From assembly GCF_020535565.1 (NCBI RefSeq), contig NZ_CP084758.1, positions 1,639,501 through 1,703,500 of the forward strand: 64,000 nucleotides of DNA. Reading direction: 5' to 3'. The position numbers were made by a program, and so were the translations under genes. Positions 8,271-17,184 of this stretch are shown here, one piece after another (within the stretch, counting starts at the first letter, position 1; each line of letters begins with the position of its first letter). Below the pieces are notes generated by a model, which did no database searches, was not told where the DNA came from, and was given only the letters and a program-made list of their open reading frames with translations. This stretch comes from Shinella sp. XGS7 (GTDB taxonomy: Bacteria; Pseudomonadota; Gammaproteobacteria; Burkholderiales; Burkholderiaceae_C).

Positions 8271-9203
8271 ATGAATACGGCCTCTGCACGCGCCTCGGGC
8301 GCGCCCTCGCATTCTGCCAAGAAACCCGTCCTCTATCTGCTGGGCGTGGATGGAGGCGGCACCGGCACGCGCCTGCGCCTGGCGGACCGTGAGGGCCGCT
8401 TGCTGGGGCAGGGCGAGGCGGGGCCTTCGGCCCTGGGTCAGGGCGTGGCCCAGGCCTGGCGCCATGTGCAGCAGGCCTTCGAGGCTGCCTGCCAGCAGGC
8501 CGGCATCGCCACGCCGGATCTCTCGACATGCGCCATCGGCCTGGGGCTCTCGGGCGCCACGATTGCGGAACAGGCCCAGGCCTTTTTGCAGCAGCAGCCG
8601 GGCTATGCCCATGTGCAGCTGGAGAACGACGGCTACACCACCGTGCTGGGCGCCCATGGCGGCCGGCCGGGCGCCGTGGTGGCCTCGGGCACCGGCGCCG
8701 TGGGCGAGGCTTTGCGCGAGGATGGCTCGCGCGTCTTGATCAGCGGCTGGGGCTGGATCACCGGCGACGAGGGCAGCGGTGCCTGGCTGGGCATCAAGGC
8801 CGTGCGCCATGCCCAGCAGGCCATGGACGGCCGCGTGCCCGCCGGTGCGCTGGCGCAGGCCATCTGGGCCGCCACCGGCACGCAGCGCGATGCGCTGGCC
8901 GACTGGTGTGCCGGCGCGGGCCAGCATGCCTATGCGGGCCTGGCGCCCCTGGTGTTCGAACAGGCCGCGGCGGACGCCGTGGCCCAGGCATTTGTGGACG
9001 AGACCGTGGCCGAGCTGGAAAAGCTGGCCCTGGCCCTCGACCCTTCAGGGCGCCTGCCCCTGGCGCTGTGCGGCAGCATCGCCCGGCGGGTGGCAGGCCA
9101 TTTCTCAGGCACCATTCGTGCCCGTTGCGTCGAGCCGCAAGGCGATTCGGCGCACGGCGCGTTGCTGATGATCAGCGGCGCACTCACCGAGATGGGACTC
9201 TGA
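8271..9203 (+). CDS. BadF/BcrA-type ATPase, probable N-acetylglucosamine kinase
   Basis: A 310-residue ASKHA-fold sugar kinase related to eukaryotic GlcNAc kinase. The phosphate-1 loop is LGVDGGGTGTRLRL (about residues 25-38), phosphate-2/sugar region VASGTGAVG (about residue 140) and GWGWITGDEGSGAWLG follows. It should phosphorylate intracellular GlcNAc for the downstream deacetylase NagA. ATG 8271 lies only about ten bases beyond the -10 box and has no Shine-Dalgarno, so the message may be leaderless. The stop overlaps the next gene's ATG (TGATG). Confidence 0.82.
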   Translation: MNTASARASGAPSHSAKKPVLYLLGVDGGGTGTRLRLADREGRLLGQGEAGPSALGQGVAQAWRHVQQAFEAACQQAGIATPDLSTCAIGLGLSGATIAEQAQAFLQQQPGYAHVQLENDGYTTVLGAHGGRPGAVVASGTGAVGEALREDGSRVLISGWGWITGDEGSGAWLGIKAVRHAQQAMDGRVPAGALAQAIWAATGTQRDALADWCAGAGQHAYAGLAPLVFEQAAADAVAQAFVDETVAELEKLALALDPSGRLPLALCGSIARRVAGHFSGTIRARCVEPQGDSAHGALLMISGALTEMGL

Positions 9204-9961
9204 TGACTGCTACCGCCCCCGCTTCCAAGCTGCCCTTCCAGTTCAAGCCCGACCCGCAGGCCGCTTCGCCGCTGTACATGCAGCTGGCGCACAAGCTGGC
9301 CCAGGCCATCCGCGACGGCCACTACCACCCCGACGAGGCCCTGCCCTCGGAGCGGGTGCTGTCGGAATCGCTGGACCTCTCGCGCGTGACCGCCCGCAAG
9401 GCCATTGACCGCCTGGTGGAGCAGGGCCTGATCATCCGCAAGCGCGGCTCGGGCAACTACATCGCGCCCAAGCTGGAGCAGCCGCTCTCGCGCCTGACCA
9501 GCTTCTCGGAAGAACTGCACCAGCGCGGCTTCAAGCCCAGCTCCAAATGGCTGACCCGCGGCTTCGCCCAAGCGGCGCCCGACGAGCAGCTGAGCCTGGG
9601 CCTGGCCACCGGGGCGCGCGTCTCGCGCCTGGAGCGCCTGCGCCTGGCCGATTCGGTGGTCATGGCCTACGAAGTGAGCGTGCTGCCCGAGGCGGTGCTG
9701 CCGGACCCGCAGGCGGTGGATGCCTCGCTGTATGCCCACCTGTCCAAGCAGGGCGGGGCGCCGGTGCGCGCGCTGCAGCACATCCGCGCCATCAATGCCG
9801 AGCCCAAGCTGGCCTCTCTGCTGGAGGTGCCGGTGGGCCAGGCGGTGCTCTTCATCACACGGGTGGGTTTTCTGGAGTCGGGTCAGGCCGTGGAACTGAC
9901 CCATTCTTACTGCCGCAGCGATTACTACGACTTCGTCGCCGAGATGCGACGCGAGGGCTAG
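9203..9961 (+). CDS. nagQ: GntR/HutC-family transcriptional regulator of the GlcNAc genes
   Basis: A 252-residue regulator with an N-terminal winged helix (about residues 20-90; 'ALPSERVLSESLDLSRVTARKAIDRL' holds the recognition helix) and a C-terminal UTRA effector domain (about residues 105-245, ending VELTHSYCRSDYYDFVAEM). UTRA domains of this group bind amino-sugar phosphates. Its place between kinase and deacetylase genes and the TGGTATT repeats at the operon promoter suggest an autoregulating repressor released by GlcNAc-6-P or GlcN-6-P. The gene name rests on context, not on a specific match. Confidence 0.8.
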   Translation: MTATAPASKLPFQFKPDPQAASPLYMQLAHKLAQAIRDGHYHPDEALPSERVLSESLDLSRVTARKAIDRLVEQGLIIRKRGSGNYIAPKLEQPLSRLTSFSEELHQRGFKPSSKWLTRGFAQAAPDEQLSLGLATGARVSRLERLRLADSVVMAYEVSVLPEAVLPDPQAVDASLYAHLSKQGGAPVRALQHIRAINAEPKLASLLEVPVGQAVLFITRVGFLESGQAVELTHSYCRSDYYDFVAEMRREG

Positions 9962-9989
9962 CAGGGCGCTGACGGGACGGGGATGAGTT

Positions 9990-11117
9990 TTGGCTGTTGA
10001 ACAGATTGAAGGCTATGTCCTGACGCCGCAGGGTTTTGTGCGCGGCGTGCTGGAACAGCAAGGCGGACGCATCGTCCGCATCGAGGGCGAGGCGGTCCCC
10101 GAGTCCGAAGTGCGCCATGGGCGCCAGGCCCTGCCCCTGGTGCTGCCCGGCTTCATCGACGTGCATGTGCACGGCGGCGCCGGCCGCGACACCATGGAGG
10201 CCGGTGACGCCGGCCAGGCCATCGCCCGCCTGCATGCGCGCCATGGCACCACGGCCCTGCTGGCCACCACCATGACCGCGCCCATGGACGAGATCCGCGC
10301 GGCCATCGCCGCCGTGGGCCCGCTGTGCCGCGAGCGCGACCCGCAGGGCGCGCGCGTGCTGGGCGTGCATCTGGAAGGCCCCTACATCAACCCCGGCAAG
10401 CTGGGCGCCCAGCCCGACTTCGCCAAGGCCGCCAGCATCGAGGAGATCCTGGCCCTGCACGCCCTGGCGCCCATCCGCCTGATCACGCTGGCGCCCGAGC
10501 TGCCCGGCAATCTGGAACTCATCACCACGCTGCGCGCGGCGGGCTTCCAGGTGCAGATCGGCCACACCCTGGGCACCTACGAGGACGGCGTGGCCGCCCT
10601 GGCCCATGGGGCCGGCGGCTTCACCCATCTCTTCAACGCGATGACGGGCCTGCACCACCGCGAGCCCGGCATGGTGGGCGCGGCCCTGGCCCATGCGCAG
10701 TACGCCGAGATCATCCCGGACCTGCTGCATGTGCACCCCGGCGCGATCAAGGTGGCGCTGCGCGCCATCCCCTGCCTGTTCTGCGTGAGCGATTCCACCG
10801 CGGCGGCCGGCATGCCCGATGGCGAGTACAGCCTGGGCCGCCACAAGGTGCAGAAATGCATGGGCGGCGTGCGTCTGCCCGACGGCACCCTGGCCGGCAG
10901 CACCCTGACCCTGGATCAGGCGCTGCGCAATCTGGTGGGCCTGGGTCTGGAGATCGAGGAGGCCTCGCGCCGCGTCTCCACCCATGCGGCGGATTACATG
11001 GGTCTGGAAGACCGCGGCCGCCTGGCCGTGGGCGCCTGGGCCGACTTCGTGGTGATGAACCGGGACCTGCAGTTGCAGCGCGTGGTGGTTGAAGGAGATG
11101 AGATTGACCTCGAGTAA
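9990..11117 (+). CDS. nagA: N-acetylglucosamine-6-phosphate deacetylase
   Basis: A 375-residue amidohydrolase that removes acetate from GlcNAc-6-P to give GlcN-6-P. The metal-site motifs are 'LPGFIDVHVHGGAGRDTMEAGD' split over strand 1 (HxH near residue 60), 'GVHLEGPYI' (metal Glu), 'IGHTLG' (metal His), 'FTHLFNAMTGLHHREPG' and the catalytic Asp in CVSDSTAAAG. The only well-placed start is TTG at 9990 behind a GGGGATGAG purine tract; a nearby ATG (9983) is out of frame and stops at once. Its end overlaps the next gene. Confidence 0.95.
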   Translation: MAVEQIEGYVLTPQGFVRGVLEQQGGRIVRIEGEAVPESEVRHGRQALPLVLPGFIDVHVHGGAGRDTMEAGDAGQAIARLHARHGTTALLATTMTAPMDEIRAAIAAVGPLCRERDPQGARVLGVHLEGPYINPGKLGAQPDFAKAASIEEILALHALAPIRLITLAPELPGNLELITTLRAAGFQVQIGHTLGTYEDGVAALAHGAGGFTHLFNAMTGLHHREPGMVGAALAHAQYAEIIPDLLHVHPGAIKVALRAIPCLFCVSDSTAAAGMPDGEYSLGRHKVQKCMGGVRLPDGTLAGSTLTLDQALRNLVGLGLEIEEASRRVSTHAADYMGLEDRGRLAVGAWADFVVMNRDLQLQRVVVEGDEIDLE

Positions 11118-12144
11118 TTTGAACGGCTCGCGCATGCTTGAAGAAGCGCTGAGCGCCCCCGCCGCCGTGGCGCGCCAGCTGGCCGCCGATCAGGGTGCCT
11201 ATGCGGCCCTGGGCGAGGCCCTGCGCGCCCAGCCGCCCAGCAGCCTGCTGACCATTGCCCGCGGCAGCTCCGATCACGCCGCCCACTACATGGCCTATCT
11301 GGTGATGGCCCGCCTGGGCCGCCTGGTCACCTCCCTGCCCATGTCCCTGGTCACGCTGTACCAGAGCAAGATCGAGAGCAAGGGCCTGGTCTCGCTGGCC
11401 TTCTCGCAGTCGGGCCAGAGCCCCGACCTGGTGGCCCCCACCCAGTACTTCAGCAGCCAGGGCGCCCGCACCGTGGCCTTCGTCAACGCCTCGGGTTCGC
11501 CCCTGGCCGAGGCCGCCCAGCATGTGTTCTCCCTGCACGCCGGCCCCGAGCAGAGCGTGGCCGCCACCAAGAGCTATATCGCCCAGCTGGTGGCCGGTGC
11601 CCGCGTGGTGGCCGCCTGGCAGGATGACGAGGATCTGGCCGCCGCCCTGCAGGCCCTGCCCGAAGCCCTGAGCAAGGCCGCCGCCCTGCGCTGGGACGCC
11701 GCGGTGGAAGCGCTCAAGGACGCCGACAAGCTCTTCGTGATCGGGCGTGGCACCGGCCTGGCCATCGCGATGGAAGCCGCGCTCAAGTTCAAGGAAACCT
11801 GCGGCATCCAGGCCGAGGCCTTCTCGGGCGCCGAGGTCAAGCATGGCCCCATGGCCCTGGTCGAGGAAGGCTATCCGCTGCTGGTCTTTGCCCCGCGCGG
11901 TCCGGCCCAGGCGGGCCTGGTGGCCCTGGCCGAGGAGATGCGCGGCCGCGGCGCCCGCGTGCTGCTGGCCGCACCGGCCGGCACGCCCGGCGCCGAGCTG
12001 GAGCTGGCCACCACCGGCAATGAGGACCTGGACCCCATCGCCGCGGTGCAGAGCTTCTATCCCATGGTCGAGGCCCTGGCGCGTGCGCGCGGCCTCAACC
12101 CCGACCAGCCGCGCCATCTGGCCAAAGTGACCAAGACGCATTGA
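11104..12144 (+). CDS. nagB-II: SIS-domain glucosamine-6-phosphate deaminase (GlmS-like, isomerizing)
   Basis: A 346-residue protein with two SIS domains like the C-terminal half of GlmS but without the glutaminase domain. Segments are 'ARGSSDHAAHYMAYL' and 'FSQSGQSPDL' in SIS-1 and 'GRGTGLAIAMEAALKFKET' plus 'AEVKHGPMAL' in SIS-2. In this position the family converts GlcN-6-P to fructose-6-P and ammonia, replacing classical NagB. I prefer TTG 11104, six bases from AAGGAG (11092-11097); ATG 11098 abuts that site and TTG 11089 lies before it. It overlaps nagA by 14 bases. Confidence 0.88.
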   Translation: MTSSNLNGSRMLEEALSAPAAVARQLAADQGAYAALGEALRAQPPSSLLTIARGSSDHAAHYMAYLVMARLGRLVTSLPMSLVTLYQSKIESKGLVSLAFSQSGQSPDLVAPTQYFSSQGARTVAFVNASGSPLAEAAQHVFSLHAGPEQSVAATKSYIAQLVAGARVVAAWQDDEDLAAALQALPEALSKAAALRWDAAVEALKDADKLFVIGRGTGLAIAMEAALKFKETCGIQAEAFSGAEVKHGPMALVEEGYPLLVFAPRGPAQAGLVALAEEMRGRGARVLLAAPAGTPGAELELATTGNEDLDPIAAVQSFYPMVEALARARGLNPDQPRHLAKVTKTH

Positions 12145-12155
12145 TCCCCACGAGC

Positions 12156-13655
12156 ATGAGCGCGACCCCTGCCTTCCGCCCCGGCCATCTGGTGATGGTC
12201 GACATCCCCGGCAAGACCCTGGATGCCGAGACCGCTGCCTTTCTGCGCGAGCACGAGATCCGCGCGGTCTGCCTGTTCCGCAAGAACCTCGGCAGCGAGG
12301 ATGAGATCCGCCGCCTGACCGCCGACCTGCGCGAGGTCATGGGCCCGCTGGGCCTGATCGGCATCGACCAGGAAGGCGGTTCGGTGATCCGCGCTACCAG
12401 CGTGCCCCAGGCCCCGGCCGCCATGGCCCTGGGTGCCATCGGCGACGAGGCCCTGGCCGAGGAGGTGGGCGCCGCCGTGGCCCGCTCCCTGCGCCATCTG
12501 GGCATCAACTGGAATTTCGCGCCCGTGCTGGACGTGAACAACAACCCGGCCAATCCGGTGATCGGCGAGCGCAGCTTCGGCGAGGACCCGGAGCAGGTGA
12601 TCCGCCTGGCCCGGGCCTGGATGCGCGGCTCGTTGCGCGAGGGCGTGGCCTGCTGCGTCAAGCATTTCCCCGGCCATGGCGATACCCATGTGGACTCGCA
12701 CCATGCCCTGCCCACGGTGGACAAGTCCCTGGCCGCGCTGGAAGCCCTGGAGCTGCGCCCTTTCCGCGCCCTGGCCTCGGGGGCTGAGGCGGCGCCGGCG
12801 GTGATGACCGCCCACATCGTCTACCCGCAGCTGGATGCCGAGCATCCGGCCACCCTGTCCAAGACCATTCTGGGTGGCGTGCTGCGCCAGAACCTGGGCT
12901 TTGGCGGCGTGGTCATCACCGACGCGCTGATGATGAAGGCCGTGTTCGAGCGCTATGGCTATGCCCGCGCCTCGGTGCTGGCCCTGCAGGCCGGCGCCGA
13001 CATGCCGCTGGCCCAGGGCAGCCGCGCCGAGCAGGCCGAGGTGCTGGACGCGATTGCTGCCGCCCTGGTCGCTGGTCAGCTGAGCCTGGCCGAGGTGCAG
13101 GCTGCGGCCGCGCGCATCGAGACCCTGGCCCGTGCCTATCCCCTGGCGCGCCGCGACTACGCCGCCGGCCAGCGCGAGGCCGACGACGCCCTGATGCACC
13201 GCGCCTGGGCCCAGTCCCTGAGCGCGCTGCGCGGCGCCCAGCCGCCCGCCGCCGACCGCGCCCTGCGCGTGATCACCCAGGCCAGCGTGGCCAGCGACGG
13301 CGTGTCCGAAGCCGGCCTGCCGGTGGAGCAGGTGGCCGCGCTCTTTGCCGGGCATTTCAGCGATGTGGAGTTCCTGCACCTGCCCAAGCTCAGCGCCCTG
13401 AGCGCGGCCGATCTGCCGCGTGATGGCCGCCTGAACGTGCTGGTCTCCAACCAGCGTGCGCGCTACGGCGCGACGGCGGCCGAGGCCGCGGTGGACCTGC
13501 ATCTGGCCATCTGGAATCCCTTCCAGGTGCTGGACCTGCCGCAGGCGCCGGCCCTCGTGACCTGGGGCTATGCCGAGGGCGCCATGAGCGCGCTGCGCGC
13601 CTGGCTGCAGGGCGCGCAGGCCGCGGCCGGCGTGCCGCCCGTGACCCTGAACTGA
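12156..13655 (+). CDS. nagZ: Glycoside hydrolase family 3, beta-N-acetylhexosaminidase
   Basis: A 499-residue GH3 enzyme. The NagZ-type His/Asp acid-base loop is KHFPGHGDTHVDSHHALP (about residues 168-185), and the nucleophile Asp is in GFGGVVITDALMMKAV (about residue 260). 'GIDQEGGSVIR' forms part of the sugar site. No signal peptide is visible, so it should act in the cytoplasm on imported chitooligosaccharides or muropeptides. It is longer than E. coli NagZ (about 340 residues); the extra C-terminal domain (about residues 350-499) is seen in two-domain GH3 enzymes. ATG 12156 is preferred over TTG 12141 because it leaves no overlap with the deaminase gene. Confidence 0.88.
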   Translation: MSATPAFRPGHLVMVDIPGKTLDAETAAFLREHEIRAVCLFRKNLGSEDEIRRLTADLREVMGPLGLIGIDQEGGSVIRATSVPQAPAAMALGAIGDEALAEEVGAAVARSLRHLGINWNFAPVLDVNNNPANPVIGERSFGEDPEQVIRLARAWMRGSLREGVACCVKHFPGHGDTHVDSHHALPTVDKSLAALEALELRPFRALASGAEAAPAVMTAHIVYPQLDAEHPATLSKTILGGVLRQNLGFGGVVITDALMMKAVFERYGYARASVLALQAGADMPLAQGSRAEQAEVLDAIAAALVAGQLSLAEVQAAAARIETLARAYPLARRDYAAGQREADDALMHRAWAQSLSALRGAQPPAADRALRVITQASVASDGVSEAGLPVEQVAALFAGHFSDVEFLHLPKLSALSAADLPRDGRLNVLVSNQRARYGATAAEAAVDLHLAIWNPFQVLDLPQAPALVTWGYAEGAMSALRAWLQGAQAAAGVPPVTLN

Positions 13656-13694
13656 TCGCTTCCCTCCACGGCATTCTTTCGTCCAAGGCCCCTC

Positions 13695-15032
13695 ATGACC
13701 CAGACGCCGATGCGCTCGCCCATACGCTGGGTGCCCAGCCTGTACTTCGTGCAGGGCCTGCAGTTCTTTGTCGTGATGCTGATTGCCGGCCTCATGTTCA
13801 AGAACATGGGCGTGGCCAATGACCAGATCGCGCGCTGGACCGGCGCCCTGGGCCTGGCCTGGGCCTTCAAGCCGCTGTGGAGCCCCTTTCTGGAGCTGGC
13901 GCGCAGCAAGAAGCTGATCGTGGTGGCCATGCAGTTCACCGGCGCGGTGGGGCTTGGCCTGATGGCTGCGGCCCTGCAGCTGCCCATGTGGTTTGCCGCC
14001 AGCATCGCGGTGCTCTTCCTGCTGGCCTACGCCTCGGCCACGCATGACATCGCCTGTGACGGCCTCTATATGGCCAGCCTGGACGCCAAGCAGCAGGCCG
14101 CCTATGCCGGCTGGCAGGGCGCCTTCTTCAACGCCTCCAAGTTCCTGACCCTGGGCGGCCTGCTGGTGCTGGCCGGCCAGCTTGAGCGCAGCATGGGCGT
14201 GATGAACGCCTGGTCGGTGATCTTTGCCTTGCTGGCCTTGCTGCTGACCCTGCTGGCCAGCTACAACGCCTGGGCCCTGCCGGGCGCGCTGAACACCGAG
14301 CATGCGGACCTGACCGCGGCCGGCATCTGGCGCACCCTGCGCGAGGTGATTGCGGACTTTCTGCAAAAGCCCGGCATCTGGATGGCCATTCTCTTCATCG
14401 TGCTGTTCCGCTTCGCGGAAGGGCAGGTGCAGACCATCGGCCCGCTGTTCCTGAAGGAGGCGCGCGAGAGCGGCGGCCTGGGCCTGAGCACCGAGCAGAT
14501 CGGCGGCATCTACGGCACCGTGGGCACGGCGGCCTTTCTGGTGGGCAGCATCCTGGGCGGCTACTTCACCAGCTGGCTGGGCCTGAAGCGCGCCATGCCC
14601 ATCCTGATCGTCGCGATGGCGGTGCCCAATGTGACCTTCTACTACCTGGCCAGCACCCTGCCGGCCGATCTCTTCCATATCGGCGCCGCGGTGGGCATCG
14701 AGATGTTCGGCTACGGCTTCGGTTTCGTGGGCATGATTCTCTACATCATGCAGGCGGTGGCGCCGGGCAAGTTCCAGACCGCGCACTACGCCCTGGGCTC
14801 GGGCGTGATGCAGCTGGGCTTCATCCTGAGCAAGACCATCAGCGGCGACATCCAGCTGGCCATGGGCTACCAGCACTTCTTCCTGTGGACCATCGTCTGC
14901 GGTGTGCCGGCCCTGCTGCTGCTGTTCTTCGTGCGCATCCCGCAGTCCGGCGCGGCCGCACAGGACGAGCTCGAGACCCTGCCGGCGAGCGGGGCGGGCG
15001 AGGGCGGAGCCGCCCCGGCGGCGGGCCGCTGA
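13695..15032 (+). CDS. MFS transporter, AmpG/NagP-like
   Basis: A 445-residue integral membrane protein with about 12 predicted hydrophobic helices. The N-terminus (RWVPSLYFVQGLQFFVVMLI) and 'ATHDIACDGLYM' segment resemble AmpG-type permeases for muropeptides and NagP-like permeases for GlcNAc. The C-terminus is a hydrophilic Ala/Gly-rich tail. Located between the hexosaminidase and GH16 genes, it is the probable inner-membrane importer for GlcNAc or short oligomers; the exact substrate cannot be read from sequence. Confidence 0.8.
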   Translation: MTQTPMRSPIRWVPSLYFVQGLQFFVVMLIAGLMFKNMGVANDQIARWTGALGLAWAFKPLWSPFLELARSKKLIVVAMQFTGAVGLGLMAAALQLPMWFAASIAVLFLLAYASATHDIACDGLYMASLDAKQQAAYAGWQGAFFNASKFLTLGGLLVLAGQLERSMGVMNAWSVIFALLALLLTLLASYNAWALPGALNTEHADLTAAGIWRTLREVIADFLQKPGIWMAILFIVLFRFAEGQVQTIGPLFLKEARESGGLGLSTEQIGGIYGTVGTAAFLVGSILGGYFTSWLGLKRAMPILIVAMAVPNVTFYYLASTLPADLFHIGAAVGIEMFGYGFGFVGMILYIMQAVAPGKFQTAHYALGSGVMQLGFILSKTISGDIQLAMGYQHFFLWTIVCGVPALLLLFFVRIPQSGAAAQDELETLPASGAGEGGAAPAAGR

Positions 15033-15065
15033 ACACAAGAGATCCATCCTCGCGAGGGAGACGGT

Positions 15066-15983
15066 ATGAGTTTGAGAGGGGCTATGGCGGCGCTCAGCGG
15101 CGCTGCCATGCTGTTGTGCCAACCTGCCTCGGCGCAAGCCGGGCAGGTTTTTTTTGATGATTTCAGCTACGGCTCGACGGCCGAGATGTGGCGCGAGGGC
15201 GGCTGGACGCCGCGCAGCCAGAGCGGCCATCCGGGTGTCAGTGGCGCCAGCTGGTCGCCCCAGGGCCTGAGCCTGCAGGACGATCCCGAGCAGCGCGGCA
15301 ACCGCCTGCTGCGCCTGCGCGCCCAGACCGACGGCACGGGGCCCGGCACCCAGCAGAGCCAGGTCTGCCATCAGCGCAAATACCTGGAGGGCACCTATGC
15401 CGCGCGGGTGCGCTTTCGCGACCTGCCCAGCGCTGGCGTGGATGGCGATCCGGTGATCCAGACCTTCTACGTGGTCAGCCCCCTGCGCTACGACTTCGAT
15501 CCCGAGTTCAGCGAGCTGGACTGGGAGTACCTGCCCAATGGCGGCTGGGGCAGCGAGAAGACGCGCATCTACGGCATCACCTGGCAGACGGTGAAGCTGG
15601 AGCCCTGGACGCCCTATCACCAGCAGCACCAGGAGCATGGCTCCCTGGACGGCTGGCATGTGCTGATGATGCAGATCCTGGACGGCCGCACCCGGCTCTT
15701 CATCGACGGCCGCCAGGTCGCGGAGCAGGGCGGGCGCAACTACCCGGTGGTGCCCATGTCCATCAACTTCAATCTCTGGTTCTCGCCCGGCGGCCTGCTG
15801 CCGGCCAGCGCCGAGCCGCGGGTCTGGGAACAGGATGTGGATTGGGTCTTTCATGCCCGCAACACCCGGCTCAGCCCCGAGCAGGTGATGGCCGAGGTGG
15901 CCGCCCTGCGCAAGGGCGGCACCCGCCGCGTGGACCGGGTGCCGGCGGCCGAGCCGGCGCTGGAGAGTCGTTGCAATTTCTGA
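15066..15983 (+). CDS. Secreted GH16-like glycoside hydrolase
   Basis: A 305-residue protein with a signal peptide (cleavage about residue 24, after ASAQA) and a jelly-roll GH16-like body. The segment FSELDWEYLP (about residue 150) holds the ExDxE catalytic motif, with Glu nucleophile and Glu acid/base. GH16 enzymes cut beta-1,3/1,4-glucans or galactans; chitin-glucan transglycosylases (Crh) in fungi are also GH16, so a role in cell-wall chitin-glucan is possible. The GAGGGAGAC ribosome site lies just before ATG 15066. Its placement in a GlcNAc operon is unusual. Confidence 0.75.
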   Translation: MSLRGAMAALSGAAMLLCQPASAQAGQVFFDDFSYGSTAEMWREGGWTPRSQSGHPGVSGASWSPQGLSLQDDPEQRGNRLLRLRAQTDGTGPGTQQSQVCHQRKYLEGTYAARVRFRDLPSAGVDGDPVIQTFYVVSPLRYDFDPEFSELDWEYLPNGGWGSEKTRIYGITWQTVKLEPWTPYHQQHQEHGSLDGWHVLMMQILDGRTRLFIDGRQVAEQGGRNYPVVPMSINFNLWFSPGGLLPASAEPRVWEQDVDWVFHARNTRLSPEQVMAEVAALRKGGTRRVDRVPAAEPALESRCNF

Positions 15984-16002
15984 TGGAAAGCTGGAAGAAG
16001 AG

Positions 16003-17082
16003 ATGTCTGCTGTAAACGCCGCCTCCGGCCGCCTGGCCTCGGTGGACGCGCTGCGCGGCCTGGCCGTGGCAGCCATGCTGCTGGTCAACAACCCGGGCGA
16101 CTGGGGCCATGTCTATGCGCCGCTGGCGCATGCGGCCTGGGAGGGCTGCACGCCCACCGACCTGATCTTTCCCTTCTTCCTCTTCATCGTGGGCGTGTCC
16201 ATTGCCTTGAGCATGGGCGGCCGCATCGCGGCCGGCGCCGCGCCCGCGCCCCTGGCGCGCACGGTGCTGGAGCGCGCCCTGCGCATCCTGCTGCTGGGCC
16301 TGGTGCTGCACGCCCTGGCCTGGTGGCTGATGGACAAGCCGCATTTCCGTCTGATGGGCGTGCTGCAGCGCATAGGCCTGTGCTTTGCGCTCACGGGCCT
16401 GGCCGCGCTCTACCTGCGCGCCCGTGCCCAATGGGCCCTGATTGCCGCCCTGCTGCTGGGCTACGGAGCCCTGCTGCTGGCGGGCGGAGATCTGAGCAAG
16501 GAAGGCAATCTGGCCGCGCGCCTGGACAGCGCGCTGCTGGGCCCCTTGGCCTATCAGTGGGACGCGGCCCGCGGCCTGGCCCATGAGCCCGAGGGCCTGC
16601 TCAGCACCCTGGGCGCCCTGGCCACCTGTCTGCTGGGCCTGCGCGCGGGCGAGCTGCTGCGCCGCGGCGAGAGCACTCGTCTGGCCCTGCTGGGTGTCGC
16701 GGCCCTGGCCCTGGGCTATGCGGCGCAGGGCCTGCTGCCCTGGAACAAGCAGCTCTGGACCAGCAGCTTCGTGCTCTGGACCGGTGGCTGGGCCGCCCTG
16801 GCCCTGCTGGCCGCCCACCGCCTGGTGGACGGACGCGGCTGGCCGGCCCTGGGCCGCAGCTTCGGCGTGAACGCGATTGCCGCCTATGCCGGCGCCTGGA
16901 TCATGGCCGTGCTGCTGGAAGGCCTGGGCTGGGCCGCCCCGATCTACGCCCAGGGCTTCGGCTGGATCGCCCGCGGTCTGGGGCCGCACCCGGCCTCCCT
17001 GGCCTTTGCCCTGAGCTTTGTGCTCATCTGGGCCATGGTGGTGCGGGCCCTGGACAGGCGGCGGATCTATATCAAGGTTTGA
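16003..17082 (+). CDS. nagX: NagX-like membrane protein (HGSNAT/DUF1624-DUF5009 family)
   Basis: A 359-residue polytopic membrane protein with about ten helices. The family hallmark at the N-terminus is 'SVDALRGLAVAAMLLVNNPG' followed by 'HAAWEGCTPTDLIFPFFLFIVG', as in human heparan-alpha-glucosaminide N-acetyltransferase. In bacterial GlcNAc regulons the homologue NagX is thought to transport or modify GlcNAc at the inner membrane. AAGAAGAG precedes the start. It is the last gene before a strong terminator, so the operon probably runs from 8271 to here. Confidence 0.8.
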   Translation: MSAVNAASGRLASVDALRGLAVAAMLLVNNPGDWGHVYAPLAHAAWEGCTPTDLIFPFFLFIVGVSIALSMGGRIAAGAAPAPLARTVLERALRILLLGLVLHALAWWLMDKPHFRLMGVLQRIGLCFALTGLAALYLRARAQWALIAALLLGYGALLLAGGDLSKEGNLAARLDSALLGPLAYQWDAARGLAHEPEGLLSTLGALATCLLGLRAGELLRRGESTRLALLGVAALALGYAAQGLLPWNKQLWTSSFVLWTGGWAALALLAAHRLVDGRGWPALGRSFGVNAIAAYAGAWIMAVLLEGLGWAAPIYAQGFGWIARGLGPHPASLAFALSFVLIWAMVVRALDRRRIYIKV

Positions 17083-17128
17083 TGTCGGTGTGCCTGCCAG
17101 GCGTTCTGTGCAAGGCTCTACAGTTGTG

Positions 17129-17160
17129 CAGGCCCGCGCGCAAGCCGGGCCTGTTTTCTT
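17129..17160 (+). terminator. Rho-independent terminator of the nag operon
   Basis: CAGGCCCG (17129-17136) pairs with CGGGCCTG (17146-17153) and is followed by TTTTCTTTC. It lies between the nagX-like gene and the DUF6445 gene. Confidence 0.85.
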
Positions 17161-17184
17161 TCCTGAGTTGCGGAGTACCGCGCA

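Noticed and set aside
12057-16091. A 1344-codon open frame on the minus strand across nagZ, the MFS and GH16 genes
   Set aside because: Antisense of four well-supported genes, with low-complexity Gln/Gly/His/Ala translation and no domain; typical of GC-rich third-position bias.
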